Source of the DNA: PALSA-505 sp036495485
GTDB taxonomy: Bacteria; Actinomycetota; Actinomycetes; Streptosporangiales; Streptosporangiaceae
NCBI GenBank assembly: GCA_036495485.1
Contig: DASXMU010000087.1
Coordinates: 20,930-84,929, forward strand
DNA length: 64,000 nucleotides
Direction of reading: 5' to 3'
Shown: one piece after another, positions 25,170 through 33,791 of the stretch
Layout: the number at the start of each line of letters is the position of its first letter
Position numbering within the stretch: the first letter of the stretch is position 1
Notes under the pieces: model-generated
Databases searched by the model: none
What the model saw: the letters and a program-made list of their open reading frames with translations, nothing else
What the model was told of the DNA's origin: nothing
Position numbers and translations under genes: made by a program

Positions 25170-27176
25170 ATGCCAGACAGGTTCCTCATTAGCAGCAGCA
25201 GCGGCGGCGGCCGCGGCGGCCTGCGGCGGACGTTCGCGGTTCTCGGGACGGCGGCCACGGCGGTCGCGGTCACCGCTGCGCTCAGCGGGGCCGCGGCGCA
25301 GGCGAGCCCGGCGCGGGGGATGCCGTCTCGCGCGTCTGCGGCGGGCGTGCGGATGGGGCAGTACAGCGCTGCGGCGAAGGAATATGGCGTGCCAGCCAGC
25401 GTCCTGCTGGCCATCGGGTACAGCGAGTCCCGCTGGGAACCACATGGGAGCATGCCCAGCGCCGACGGCGGCTATGGACTGATGAACCTGACCGTCAAGA
25501 CGTTCTCCACGATCAGCGGGCGCACCGGGAAGCCGGTCCAGCAAACCCTGGTCAAGACGCACTACACGCTCGATGAGGCGGCCCACCTGCTGCACGTCCC
25601 TGCTGCGGCGCTGAAGTCAGGCAACGCCGAGAACATCCGCGGCGCGGCGGCGGTGCTGGCCAGCTATGCCCGGGCCCTTGACGGTGGCATGCTGCCCGCC
25701 ACGCTGGGCGGCTGGTACGGCGCGGTCGCCGAGTTCAGCGGCGATACGCAGCAGCAGACCGCCGAACTGTTCGCCGATGACGTGTTCGGTACGCTGCGCA
25801 GCGGTGCCTCGCTGGTCACCTCCGACGGCCAGGGCATGCGGCTGGCGGCGTCGCCCGGGCTGCGCCCGGACCGGGGGCTGATCAGCAAGCTTGACCTGAA
25901 GCCGACACCCAAGTCCGCCGTGCCGGTGGACTGCCCGGCCGAGCTGAACTGCACGTTCACCCCGGCCGCGTATGCCGAGGATCCGGGCAACAACCCGGGG
26001 AACTACGGCGACTACGACATCGCCACCCGGCCGCGGGATCTGAAGATCAACTCGATCGTCATTCATGACACCGAGGAGTCCTACGCGGACACCATCGCCA
26101 CGTTCGAGAATCCCGCGTCCTTCGTCAGCGCCAACTATGTGATCCAGTCCTCGACCGGCGACATCACCGAGATGGTCCGGCCGCAGGATGTGGCCTGGGC
26201 GGTCGGCAACTGGTACTACAACACCCACTCGATCAGCATCGAGCACGAGGGGTTCGCGGCGCAGGGTTCGGTCTGGTTCACCCAGACGATGTACGAGGCA
26301 TCCGCTGAGCTGGTGAAATACCTGGCGCACCGGTTCCACATCCCGCTCAACCGCGAGGACATCGTCGGCCACGACGGCGTGGTCGGACCCACCACCGCCG
26401 ACACCGCCACTCAGCACTGGGATCCGGGTCCGTTCTGGAACTGGCAGTACTACATGGGGCTGCTGCAGGGGAAGTCGGCGCGGGCCGAGCTGTCCAGTGC
26501 TGGCACGGCCACACCCGGCCGGCAGCACGTGGCGGTCATCGACCCGAACTGGGCCAGCAATGAGCCGCCGGTGACCGACTGCCAGACCGGGACCTGCGTC
26601 AAGCTGCCTAAACAGCCGTCCAGCTTCGTGTACCTGCACACCCAGCCGAGCTTCTCCTCGCCGTTGATCAGCGATCCCGCGCTGCATCCCAGCGGAACCC
26701 CTGGGACCCACGAGGATGCCGACTGGGGCGACAAGGCTCCGTACGGTGAGGAATACGTGGTCGCCGGTCAGCAGGGTCACTGGACGGGGATCTGGTACGG
26801 CGGTGGTGTCGGGTGGTTCTTCAACCCGCCGGGCTCGGGGCAGACCGCCCGGTACACAAGCTCGCTGGTGATCACGCCGAAGCCGGGGGTCTCTTCGATC
26901 CCGGTGTACGGCAGTGCCTTCCCCAAGGCGTCTGCTTACCCGAAGGTCGTGCCTGTACGGCCGAACGTACCGCTGGTCTACACGATCCCGGCCGGTCAGC
27001 AGTACGTCGTGACCGGTGCTGTGCCGGATGACTACTACTACGCGGTTACCTTCGATTCGAGCATGCCGGACGATCACACCGTGATCAGGGGGAAGACGCT
27101 CTACTACCAGATCGTCTACAACCACCGCCTGTGCTATGTGAAGGCGGCCGATGTGGTGGTGAGCTACCTGCATTAG
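25170..27176 (+). CDS. Secreted peptidoglycan hydrolase: muramidase-like domain plus N-acetylmuramoyl-L-alanine amidase
   Basis: 668 residues. An Arg-rich N-terminus and hydrophobic Ala stretch form the export signal (cut near residue 45). Residues about 60-190 look like a lytic-transglycosylase/lysozyme-like domain (YGVPASVLLAIGYSESRWEP, then GGYGLMNLT). Residues about 290-430 are an amidase_2 domain: SIVIHDTEES with the first zinc His, SISIEHEG and a QHWDPGPFWNW C-terminal zinc site. The remaining 230 residues are SH3-like or wall-binding repeats with YGEEYVVAGQQGHWTGIWY. Such enzymes cut the peptide from muramic acid. ATG 25170 or a GTG at 25161 may be the start. Confidence 0.85.
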   Translation: MPDRFLISSSSGGGRGGLRRTFAVLGTAATAVAVTAALSGAAAQASPARGMPSRASAAGVRMGQYSAAAKEYGVPASVLLAIGYSESRWEPHGSMPSADGGYGLMNLTVKTFSTISGRTGKPVQQTLVKTHYTLDEAAHLLHVPAAALKSGNAENIRGAAAVLASYARALDGGMLPATLGGWYGAVAEFSGDTQQQTAELFADDVFGTLRSGASLVTSDGQGMRLAASPGLRPDRGLISKLDLKPTPKSAVPVDCPAELNCTFTPAAYAEDPGNNPGNYGDYDIATRPRDLKINSIVIHDTEESYADTIATFENPASFVSANYVIQSSTGDITEMVRPQDVAWAVGNWYYNTHSISIEHEGFAAQGSVWFTQTMYEASAELVKYLAHRFHIPLNREDIVGHDGVVGPTTADTATQHWDPGPFWNWQYYMGLLQGKSARAELSSAGTATPGRQHVAVIDPNWASNEPPVTDCQTGTCVKLPKQPSSFVYLHTQPSFSSPLISDPALHPSGTPGTHEDADWGDKAPYGEEYVVAGQQGHWTGIWYGGGVGWFFNPPGSGQTARYTSSLVITPKPGVSSIPVYGSAFPKASAYPKVVPVRPNVPLVYTIPAGQQYVVTGAVPDDYYYAVTFDSSMPDDHTVIRGKTLYYQIVYNHRLCYVKAADVVVSYLH

Positions 27177-27380
27177 GCGGGTCACCCGACCGGCGTGCGA
27201 GTTCGACGGCGCGTCACGGAGCCTCCGCTTCCTGCGTATCGCCGGGTGCGGAGGCACCGTTTTCCGGTCCCTCTTAACCGGATTGTCGTTAACTACGAGC
27301 CATAACGTGATTTACCTAGTGCTACCGTCGCGCGGGGCCGGGTGGCTTCGCCTGGTCATGCCGACGATCTGGGAGACAGC

Positions 27381-28829
27381 ATGCGTAGAAGGCGCCTCTT
27401 GGCGGTGGTGGCCGCTGCGGCGACCGTCGCCTCACTCGGTGCCGCCACGGGCGGGACTCCACTGGCCCTGGCCGGCCCGGCTGCGGCTAAGCCGGCCGCG
27501 GCCAAACTGGTTGCGGCCTCGGCCTCGGCGGCGGTCGCGGTCCGTCCCGGCGTGATCCCGCTCAAGGCGACCCCGCTTTCGGCGCCGCCGACAACCGCGC
27601 AGTGCGAAGCCCAGCTCAAGATCGCCTGCTACCAGCCATTCCAGCTCCGCCAGGCCTACGGGCTGCCCAAGCTCTACGCCAAGGGTATCGACGGCGCCGG
27701 GCAGACGATCATGATCGTGGACCCGTTCGGCTCCCCGACAATCGGTCAGGACCTGGCCACGTTCGACCGCAGCTTCCACATCCCGGCGCCGCCGTCGCTG
27801 AAGATCATCCAGCCAGCCGGGAAGGTACCGCCTTATCAGCCGACCGGTACCCGGATCAACTGGGCCTTCGAGACCACGCTGGACGTGGAGTACTCGCACA
27901 TGGTCGCCCCGGATGCCAACATCCTGCTGGTCGAGACCCCGATCTCCGAGACCGAGGGCACCGGCGGCTTCCCGCAGATCGTCAAGGCCGAGGAGTTCGT
28001 GATCCAGCATCACCTCGGCGATGTGATCAGCCAGAGCTTCGGCGCCACCGAGCAGAGCTTCGCGACTGCGCAGGCACTGTTGCGGCTGCGCACCCCCTAC
28101 GTCCAGGCGGCGGCCGCGGGCATCACCGTGCTCGCCTCGACCGGCGACGATGGCGTCGCGAACGTTCACCGGTTCGGGAACGACTTCTTCCTGCACCCCA
28201 CCATCAACTGGCCTGACTCCGACCCGCTGGTCACCGCGGTGGGTGGCACTCAACTGCACCTGAACGCCGCCGGTAAGCGCACAGACCCGGACAACGTGTG
28301 GAACGACACGTTCAACGTCAACGCTCAGAAGATCTTCGAGGGGAATCCCGGGCCGAACCCGCTGGCCACCGGCGGTGGCAAGTCGGCCATCTTCCTGCGG
28401 CCCTCGTATCAGGCTGGGGTGGCGGGCGCGACCGGTAACCGCCGCGGGGTTCCGGACATCTCGATGAGCGCCGCCTGCGACGGCTCCGTGATCATCCATG
28501 TTGGGTTCAAGGGGCTGCCGGCTGGGTTCACTGAGGTTTGTGGTACCAGTGAGGCCGCGCCGCTGTTTGCTGGCATCGTCGCCCTGGCCGACCAGGCCGC
28601 CGGTCACCCGCTCGGCGTGATCAACCCGGCGCTCTACGTCATGCTCGCCCACCACAACAGTGGCCTCGTGGACGTCAAGGAAGGCAACAACACGGTCAGC
28701 TTCAGCCAGGGTGGCAAGGAGCACACGATCACTGGGTTCGCGGCTGGTCCGGGGTACGACCTGGCGTCGGGTGTCGGCACGATCTTCGCGCCGGACTTCG
28801 TGCCCGCGCTGGCCCGGACAGCGGGCTAA
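27381..28829 (+). CDS. Secreted S53 family (sedolisin/pseudomonalisin-type) acid serine protease
   Basis: 482 residues. A basic RRRR start with a hydrophobic Ala stretch forms the signal; the usual large propeptide is missing or very short. Catalytic Glu and Asp fall in WAFETTLDVEYSHMVAP, the oxyanion Asp in LASTGDDG, and the Ser in CGTSEAAPLFAG, the GTSxxxP signature. The C-terminal GYDLASGVGT provides calcium ligands. S53 enzymes are active at acid pH. GGGAGA stands just before the ATG at 27381. The lack of a recognisable pro-kumamolisin domain separates it from the classical long form. Confidence 0.88.
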   Translation: MRRRRLLAVVAAAATVASLGAATGGTPLALAGPAAAKPAAAKLVAASASAAVAVRPGVIPLKATPLSAPPTTAQCEAQLKIACYQPFQLRQAYGLPKLYAKGIDGAGQTIMIVDPFGSPTIGQDLATFDRSFHIPAPPSLKIIQPAGKVPPYQPTGTRINWAFETTLDVEYSHMVAPDANILLVETPISETEGTGGFPQIVKAEEFVIQHHLGDVISQSFGATEQSFATAQALLRLRTPYVQAAAAGITVLASTGDDGVANVHRFGNDFFLHPTINWPDSDPLVTAVGGTQLHLNAAGKRTDPDNVWNDTFNVNAQKIFEGNPGPNPLATGGGKSAIFLRPSYQAGVAGATGNRRGVPDISMSAACDGSVIIHVGFKGLPAGFTEVCGTSEAAPLFAGIVALADQAAGHPLGVINPALYVMLAHHNSGLVDVKEGNNTVSFSQGGKEHTITGFAAGPGYDLASGVGTIFAPDFVPALARTAG

Positions 28830-28894
28830 CCTGGCGGGCTGGCCTTGCCAGCGGGCTGACCCGCGGGCGGGCGGCCAGCAGCTTGTCCAACGTC

Positions 28895-28931
28895 GCGTCG
28901 CGCCTCGGGCCTAGTGCCTGGGGCGCGACGC
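28895..28931. terminator. Terminator between convergent S53 peptidase and xseB genes
   Basis: GCGTCGCGCC (28895-28904) pairs perfectly with GGCGCGACGC (28922-28931); the loop contains further GC-rich pairing. Located between two convergent genes. Confidence 0.6.
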
Positions 28932-28973
28932 TGCACGCTAGAGGTGCTGCTCGGCAGGTGCTGGCGCCGCTTG

Positions 28974-29249
28974 CTAGAAGGGCGCGGCGTCCTCGGCCGA
29001 ACCTTGCCGAGCCGGACTGCCGGTCTTTGGCTCCGCCTCGCTCGTTCCCTGGCCGTCGGAGCGCTGCGCCATGGCGGTGGCGATCCTGGCCCGGGCGCCC
29101 TCCAGCCATTCGGCACAGATCGCGGCCAGTCGCTCGCCTCGCTCCCAGAGATCGAGCGAATCCTCGAGGCTGAGCCCACCGGCTTCAAGCCGCTTGACCA
29201 CGTCGACGAGTTCGTCACGTGCTTGCTCGTAGGAGAGCGACTGATTCAC
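28974..29249 (-). CDS. xseB: Exodeoxyribonuclease VII small subunit
   Basis: 91 residues. YEQARDELVDVVKRLEAGG, LSLEDSLDLWERGERLAAICAEWL is the conserved two-helix hairpin of XseB, which coats the large subunit XseA; the remaining 35 residues are a variable tail. Together they degrade single-stranded DNA to oligonucleotides. In this genome it is separated from xseA by two unrelated genes. Confidence 0.95.
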   Translation of the reverse strand: MNQSLSYEQARDELVDVVKRLEAGGLSLEDSLDLWERGERLAAICAEWLEGARARIATAMAQRSDGQGTSEAEPKTGSPARQGSAEDAAPF

Positions 29250-29306
29250 GGACCCAACTTATCCAATGGGAGAGGGGCATGGCCCCTTGCGGTGCCCGCG
29301 CAGGCT

Positions 29307-29804
29307 TCATTCACGGATGAGGTAGGCAACTTCAGTTTGCCATTTGGACGGATCGGGCTCAGTCGATGGATCGGTGATATAGCTCTCAAAGCGGCTGCGC
29401 CATCCCGAACCATGACCGGTATCCCACGAGTCGAACGACACGCTCTGCTGTTCGGCCCAATCCTGAAGGGCCTTATTTGCCGCTATGAGCTGGTCATACG
29501 GGCCAGTGTGCAGTAGTGAGACATACCGTCCGCCTGGCAGCACGCCAGCCCTGATCTGCTCGTCACCCTCGATTCCCGCTTGGACCGGCACTGCCAGTTC
29601 GATCTCCAGATCCGCCTCCATGTCGATCACCAGGAACCGGAGGAAGGCCGGGCCGGCTAGAGCGATCCCACGTTCTCCCAGCCAGGCGAAGATGCGCCGG
29701 AAGGTCGAGTCGATGGCTTGCGGCAGTGAACTCATTGTTACCGTCAGCGGAAGGCCGACGTAGGGCTGCTCCTCCCGCGTCACAATCCTTGGCTCACTTG
29801 TCAT
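29307..29804 (-). CDS. GyrI-like small-molecule-binding domain protein
   Basis: 165 residues. The fold is indicated by VGLPLTVTMSSLPQAIDSTF, IDMEADLEIELAVPV, GVLPGGRYVSLLHTGPYDQL and a final WQTEVAYLIRE, as in GyrI/SbmC and the effector domain of BmrR or Rob. Such proteins bind drugs or cationic compounds, and some hydrolyse cyclopropanoid compounds. ATG 29804 is preferred since GGAG ends 9 bases before it; ATG 29813 is possible. It lies between xseB and the HNH gene, where it does not belong by family. Confidence 0.85.
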   Translation of the reverse strand: MTSEPRIVTREEQPYVGLPLTVTMSSLPQAIDSTFRRIFAWLGERGIALAGPAFLRFLVIDMEADLEIELAVPVQAGIEGDEQIRAGVLPGGRYVSLLHTGPYDQLIAANKALQDWAEQQSVSFDSWDTGHGSGWRSRFESYITDPSTEPDPSKWQTEVAYLIRE

Positions 29805-29826
29805 GTCATTCATCTCCGTTCGTCAG

Positions 29827-31548
29827 CTATGTGGGATAGACGCCGGGCTTTACGGTGTAGCGGCGACCATGGGGAGGCTGCCAGATCAAGACGCCAGGCG
29901 ACGGTTGCTCCAGGCGCCAGCCCGGAGCCTGCTTGGCTTGATGGCAGGTCCGGCAAACCGGTCCAAGATCACATTCGCACGTCCGCCCGCCTTTGCCGTG
30001 AGGCAACGTGTGGTCGTCGTCGCACAACTGAGCTGGCCAGGCGCAGACCGGGTTGGAGCAGGTCTTCTGCCGGATCTTCACGATGTGGTGCAGCGACTCG
30101 GGGATCCGGTAGCCCGGGACCTCGCGAGCGTGCGTGCAGGTCCCAGCTTCGATGGGCCTGATCTTCAGGCGGGCCAGCCAGGCGGCCAGGCGAGCGGTGT
30201 CAGTCGCTGGTGGCGGCGGTCGCCGGGCACATCCGTGTCCCACTGCGTGGCCTGCCTTGTCGGTCACGCTCACACACCACCGGGAACCCGGATTCTGGGC
30301 GATCCAGTCGGCCAGCTCCTGGCAGGTCTCGGCACTGGCGGGCCCGAAGCCAGCGATCTCACCCGGCGAACGGGCGGCTCCCAGCCAGGTCGCCAGCGGC
30401 ATTGTCAAATGCACCGAACCACGCAACGTCGGCTTGGAGGCGGGTACCTGCCCGTCTGCTGGTTCCGCATCCTGGGCGGGCTGGGCCGCTGGTTCGGCAT
30501 CTGGGGCGGGCTGGGCCGCGGCTGGGAGGAACTCGAGCGCGTCGGCTCCGGTGAGCAGGCTCAGGAACACGGCGGCCCGGAGCTGAGGCAATGTCGCCTT
30601 CGCTCCACCAGCTTTCAGTGCCTTGGCGGCGGCATTGATCCGCTGATCGGCTGCTAGCGCTCCGGCTACCGGCAAGTCCCGGCCGGCCAGTGCGGCAGTG
30701 CCACCGGATCGCTCATCGGACAGCTCTACCCTGGCATCTTGTCGGGCCTGTTCCACGCGACGCCGGGCTGCCTCCGGATCGGCTGCCAGCACAGCGCGGC
30801 GCAGCCGGGCCCGCAGCCCAGCGGTCGTCAGCGTCGGCGCGTCCTCGATGACCAGCAGTTCTATTGCAGCGGCCAGGTCCGCGTCCAGCAGTCCGGTCTC
30901 GTAAGCAATCAGGTTTGCCTTCACCCGGTCAATGCGCCCGGCCGCCAGCGCCGCGGCGGTGGCTGGCAGCCTGGACAAGCTGGCGGCGAACTCCAGCAGC
31001 GTGCTCGCTGATCTCCGGGTCATGGTCAGCAGGATGGCCATCTCGCCGTCGATGTGCTTGGTCACCCGCCAGTCCCCGGTTGCCTGCCGACGGCGGTCCA
31101 GCTCGGCGACCCCGGCCAGCATTCCCGCCGCACCCCGCGATTCCAGCCGCCGGAAGGCCAGGATCACCCCGGCGAGTTCGTTATCGGACAGCTGGTCCAG
31201 CCCCTGTCGCTCGACGTCATCAAGCGCCCGGATCAGCACGGGCCCCGGCGGCATCAGGTCCAGCACCGAACCGGACTCGAACCCCGGCCCGCCCGGGCCG
31301 GTGCCATCGTGAGTGATCAGCTCATCGTCGCTGGTGGTAGGCCCGTCCTGCTCTGCTGGCGACTCGATGTCTGGATCGTGCAGGAACGCCTCACACTCGC
31401 CGGGCGGCTCAAGATCGTCACCGATGGCTGCCAGGTAGTCGGCAAGGATCGCCTCCTGCTCAGCCATCTCCTCCGCGGAAGGTGGAGCCGGATAAAGCCC
31501 GCCTGCCTGTGCGGGCTCGGACCCGTCTGCGGGCTGGCTAGCGGTCAT
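29827..31548 (-). CDS. DUF222-HNH endonuclease family protein (13E12-repeat type)
   Basis: 573 residues. A central DUF222 domain (about 110-330, with RLESRGAAGMLAGVAELDRR and AAGRIDRVKANLIAYETG) is followed by a C-terminal HNH nuclease module: CSNPVCAWPAQLCDDDHT, HGKGGRTCECDLGPVCRTCH, with zinc cysteine pairs and the DDDH/H core. Proteins of this family are multi-copy in actinobacteria and behave like selfish or recombination-prone elements (the mycobacterial 13E12 family). The ATG at 31548 has GGAGGTGA 5 bases upstream. It separates xseA from xseB. Confidence 0.9.
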   Translation of the reverse strand: MTASQPADGSEPAQAGGLYPAPPSAEEMAEQEAILADYLAAIGDDLEPPGECEAFLHDPDIESPAEQDGPTTSDDELITHDGTGPGGPGFESGSVLDLMPPGPVLIRALDDVERQGLDQLSDNELAGVILAFRRLESRGAAGMLAGVAELDRRRQATGDWRVTKHIDGEMAILLTMTRRSASTLLEFAASLSRLPATAAALAAGRIDRVKANLIAYETGLLDADLAAAIELLVIEDAPTLTTAGLRARLRRAVLAADPEAARRRVEQARQDARVELSDERSGGTAALAGRDLPVAGALAADQRINAAAKALKAGGAKATLPQLRAAVFLSLLTGADALEFLPAAAQPAPDAEPAAQPAQDAEPADGQVPASKPTLRGSVHLTMPLATWLGAARSPGEIAGFGPASAETCQELADWIAQNPGSRWCVSVTDKAGHAVGHGCARRPPPPATDTARLAAWLARLKIRPIEAGTCTHAREVPGYRIPESLHHIVKIRQKTCSNPVCAWPAQLCDDDHTLPHGKGGRTCECDLGPVCRTCHQAKQAPGWRLEQPSPGVLIWQPPHGRRYTVKPGVYPT

Positions 31549-31703
31549 CGGGGTCACCTCCACAGGTCAGAGAGGGGATTGCTGTCCTGCCCGAAGCTAG
31601 GCGATGGGTACGACATTTTCGCGCACACCCTCGATGCCCGAGCTGCTGCGCCTATCGCCCCTGGTAACTACGTTCGTTTGCCTGTCCAGCCTGAAATAGC
31701 TGG

Positions 31704-32924
31704 CTACGCGCCGCTCGTCTCAGCCTGGCCGACCGTGACGGTGAGCTGATCGTCGGTGAACCGGACCGTCAGCTTCTCGCCGCCGGTGACCTGTGCCGCA
31801 GTCCGGACCACGCTGCCATCTACCTGCTGGACGATCGCGTATCCGCGGCGCAACGTCTCGGCCGGGGAGAGCGTGAGCAGCCGGGCCCGGGTGTGCTCTA
31901 GATCCTTCGCAGCGTGGCCGAGCTGAGCGGAAACTCCACGGAGTGTCCGTTCGGTCAAAATATTGATTTTCTCTTCTAGTCTTTCTATTTCGCGCACCGG
32001 GCTGGCGAGAGCGGGCCGGGAGACGGCCGCCGCCAGCCAGGCCCGTTCGCGATCGATCTTGGCTGACAGACAGCGCCGGGCACGTCCACGCAACTGATCG
32101 ATGAGAGCGATCTGCTCAGCGACATCGGGTACGACACGCTTGGCCGCGTCCGTCGGCGTGGATGCGCGGACATCGGCGACGAAATCGAGCAGCGGGCTGT
32201 CCTGCTCGTGTCCTATCGCGCTGACCACGGGCGTCCGGCAGGCGGCCACGGCACGGACGAGCGCCCCGTCAGAGAACGGCAGAAGGTCCTCCACCGACCC
32301 ACCGCCACGGCTGATGATGATCACGTCTATGTCGGGGTCGTCATCTAGTTTCCCAAGGGCCTCGATGATCTCCATCACGGCCTGACTGCCCTGCACGGCC
32401 ACCTGCTCGACCCGGAAGCGCACCGCTGGCCACCGGTTGGCCGCCGTGCGGCGCACATCGCGCTCGGCGGCGGACTCACGGCCACAGATCAGGCCAATCA
32501 CGCGTGGCAGGAAGGGTGCCCTGCGCTTGCGCTCGGTGGCGAACAGGCCTTCGGCGGCCAGTTCCTTGCGCAATCGCTCCAGCCTGGCGAGCAGCTCGCC
32601 GATGCCCACCTGCCTGACCTCGAGGGCGCTGAGTGCGAACGAGCCGCGGGTGGCGTTGAAATCGGGCTTCGCCCAGACGACCACTCGTGCACCTGGCCCC
32701 GGCGGCGGGTCGGTCACGTCGAATACGGTGCGCGGGCAGACGACACGAACCGATACGGCAGCCAGCGGATCGCGGAGCGTCACGAAGACCGTGCCGCCCC
32801 GCCTGTTCAGCTCGGCGATCTGCCCCTCGACCCAGATCCGGCCCAGCTTGGTGATCCAGTCACCGACCAGCCGGAGCATGGTCCGTACGGGGACGGGTGA
32901 CTCCGCAGAGGTCTCGAGTGGCAT
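31704..32924 (-). CDS. xseA: Exodeoxyribonuclease VII large subunit
   Basis: 406 residues. An OB-fold N-terminus (WVEGQIAELNRRGGTVFVTL) is followed by the nuclease core with GLICGRESAAERDV, VIIISRGGGSVEDLLPFSD and AIGHEQDSPLLDFVADVRASTPTDAA, and a C-terminal coiled coil. It forms exonuclease VII with XseB. Its stop is followed by a 140-base gap before the HNH gene instead of by xseB; upstream it lies 5 bases from the lipid-droplet-type gene. Confidence 0.95.
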   Translation of the reverse strand: MPLETSAESPVPVRTMLRLVGDWITKLGRIWVEGQIAELNRRGGTVFVTLRDPLAAVSVRVVCPRTVFDVTDPPPGPGARVVVWAKPDFNATRGSFALSALEVRQVGIGELLARLERLRKELAAEGLFATERKRRAPFLPRVIGLICGRESAAERDVRRTAANRWPAVRFRVEQVAVQGSQAVMEIIEALGKLDDDPDIDVIIISRGGGSVEDLLPFSDGALVRAVAACRTPVVSAIGHEQDSPLLDFVADVRASTPTDAAKRVVPDVAEQIALIDQLRGRARRCLSAKIDRERAWLAAAVSRPALASPVREIERLEEKINILTERTLRGVSAQLGHAAKDLEHTRARLLTLSPAETLRRGYAIVQQVDGSVVRTAAQVTGGEKLTVRFTDDQLTVTVGQAETSGA

Positions 32925-32929
32925 GCCGC

Positions 32930-33655
32930 TCAGCCAGCTGCCGGATCGGCGCCTTCTGATTCTTCCAATTTGGCGATGCGGCGCTCGAACATGGCGATCA
33001 CGTTCGCCCGGTCCTCGTGGGAGCGTTCATAGGTGAGCAGATCGCGGACCTGGGTGATGTTGAGGCCACGCAGGCGGGCGCGGAGCGAAGCGATCGACAG
33101 CTCGGAGTAGTGCGGCACTGGCAGAACGGCGGTGCCGCGAACCTCTGGCGGGGCGGGGTCGGCTGGCGGGGCGGGGTCGGCTTGGGCAGGTGTGGCGGGC
33201 GCAGTGTCCGCCTTAGCACTGCTCGGCTTTGTGGAGGCAGCAGCCTTGGATGAACTGGCTTTCGCCGTGCCGGTCTTCGCTGCGGTGCTCTTAGCGCTGC
33301 CTGCCTTGGCGCGGCTGGCCTTGGCCTTGGCTGGCTCCGCTTTGGCCGTGCCGGTCTTCGCTGTGCTTGCCTTCGTGGTGCTGGCCGTGGCGCTCGTGCC
33401 GGCAGTGACCGGTTTGACCTGGTCGGTCTGGTCTGCTCCCAGAGTGGCTGCCTGACCACCATTATCCTGCACTGGAGCTGGCGCATCACGCGTGGCGGGC
33501 GCTCCCGCGGACACCGCGTGAGAGTGTTCCTGACCGATGGCCCTGCGACGGATACGTTCGGTCATCAGCAAAACCTGGCCGACGCCGGCAAAAACAGCCC
33601 GCAGAGCCTGTGCCGGGGCCTCCTTGATGCGTTCAGGTGTCTGCGGGATTCGCAT
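32930..33655 (-). CDS. Lipid-droplet-associated-type protein with histone-H1-like Ala/Lys linker
   Basis: 241 residues. The C-terminal 60 residues (LPVPHYSELSIASLRARLRG, LNITQVRDLLTYERSHEDR) match the conserved domain of actinobacterial proteins encoded between xseA and ispH, called lipid droplet-associated in current annotations (Rv1109c-like position). The N-terminus RIPQTPERIKEAPAQALRAV could be an amphipathic anchor. Between them is a 110-residue Ala/Lys/Ser/Thr run with AKTGTAKA-like repeats, resembling histone H1 tails. AGGAG stands 9-10 bases before the ATG at 33655. Confidence 0.75.
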   Translation of the reverse strand: MRIPQTPERIKEAPAQALRAVFAGVGQVLLMTERIRRRAIGQEHSHAVSAGAPATRDAPAPVQDNGGQAATLGADQTDQVKPVTAGTSATASTTKASTAKTGTAKAEPAKAKASRAKAGSAKSTAAKTGTAKASSSKAAASTKPSSAKADTAPATPAQADPAPPADPAPPEVRGTAVLPVPHYSELSIASLRARLRGLNITQVRDLLTYERSHEDRANVIAMFERRIAKLEESEGADPAAG

Positions 33656-33791
33656 GGCTGATCTCTCCTCGGGGGTCACCGCTGGTTACCGGGCGCCTCA
33701 GGCCATGGTGCCGCAACCCGGTTGGTGACATATAGCCGTACCGGGGACACGAGCCTACAGGCCCGGGCGGCCGACCTCATACCATGGACGC

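Noticed and set aside
25617..27257. Long minus-strand frame opposite the secreted amidase
   Set aside because: Composition is Arg/Val/Gly-rich without motifs; the plus-strand amidase has all zinc-site motifs.
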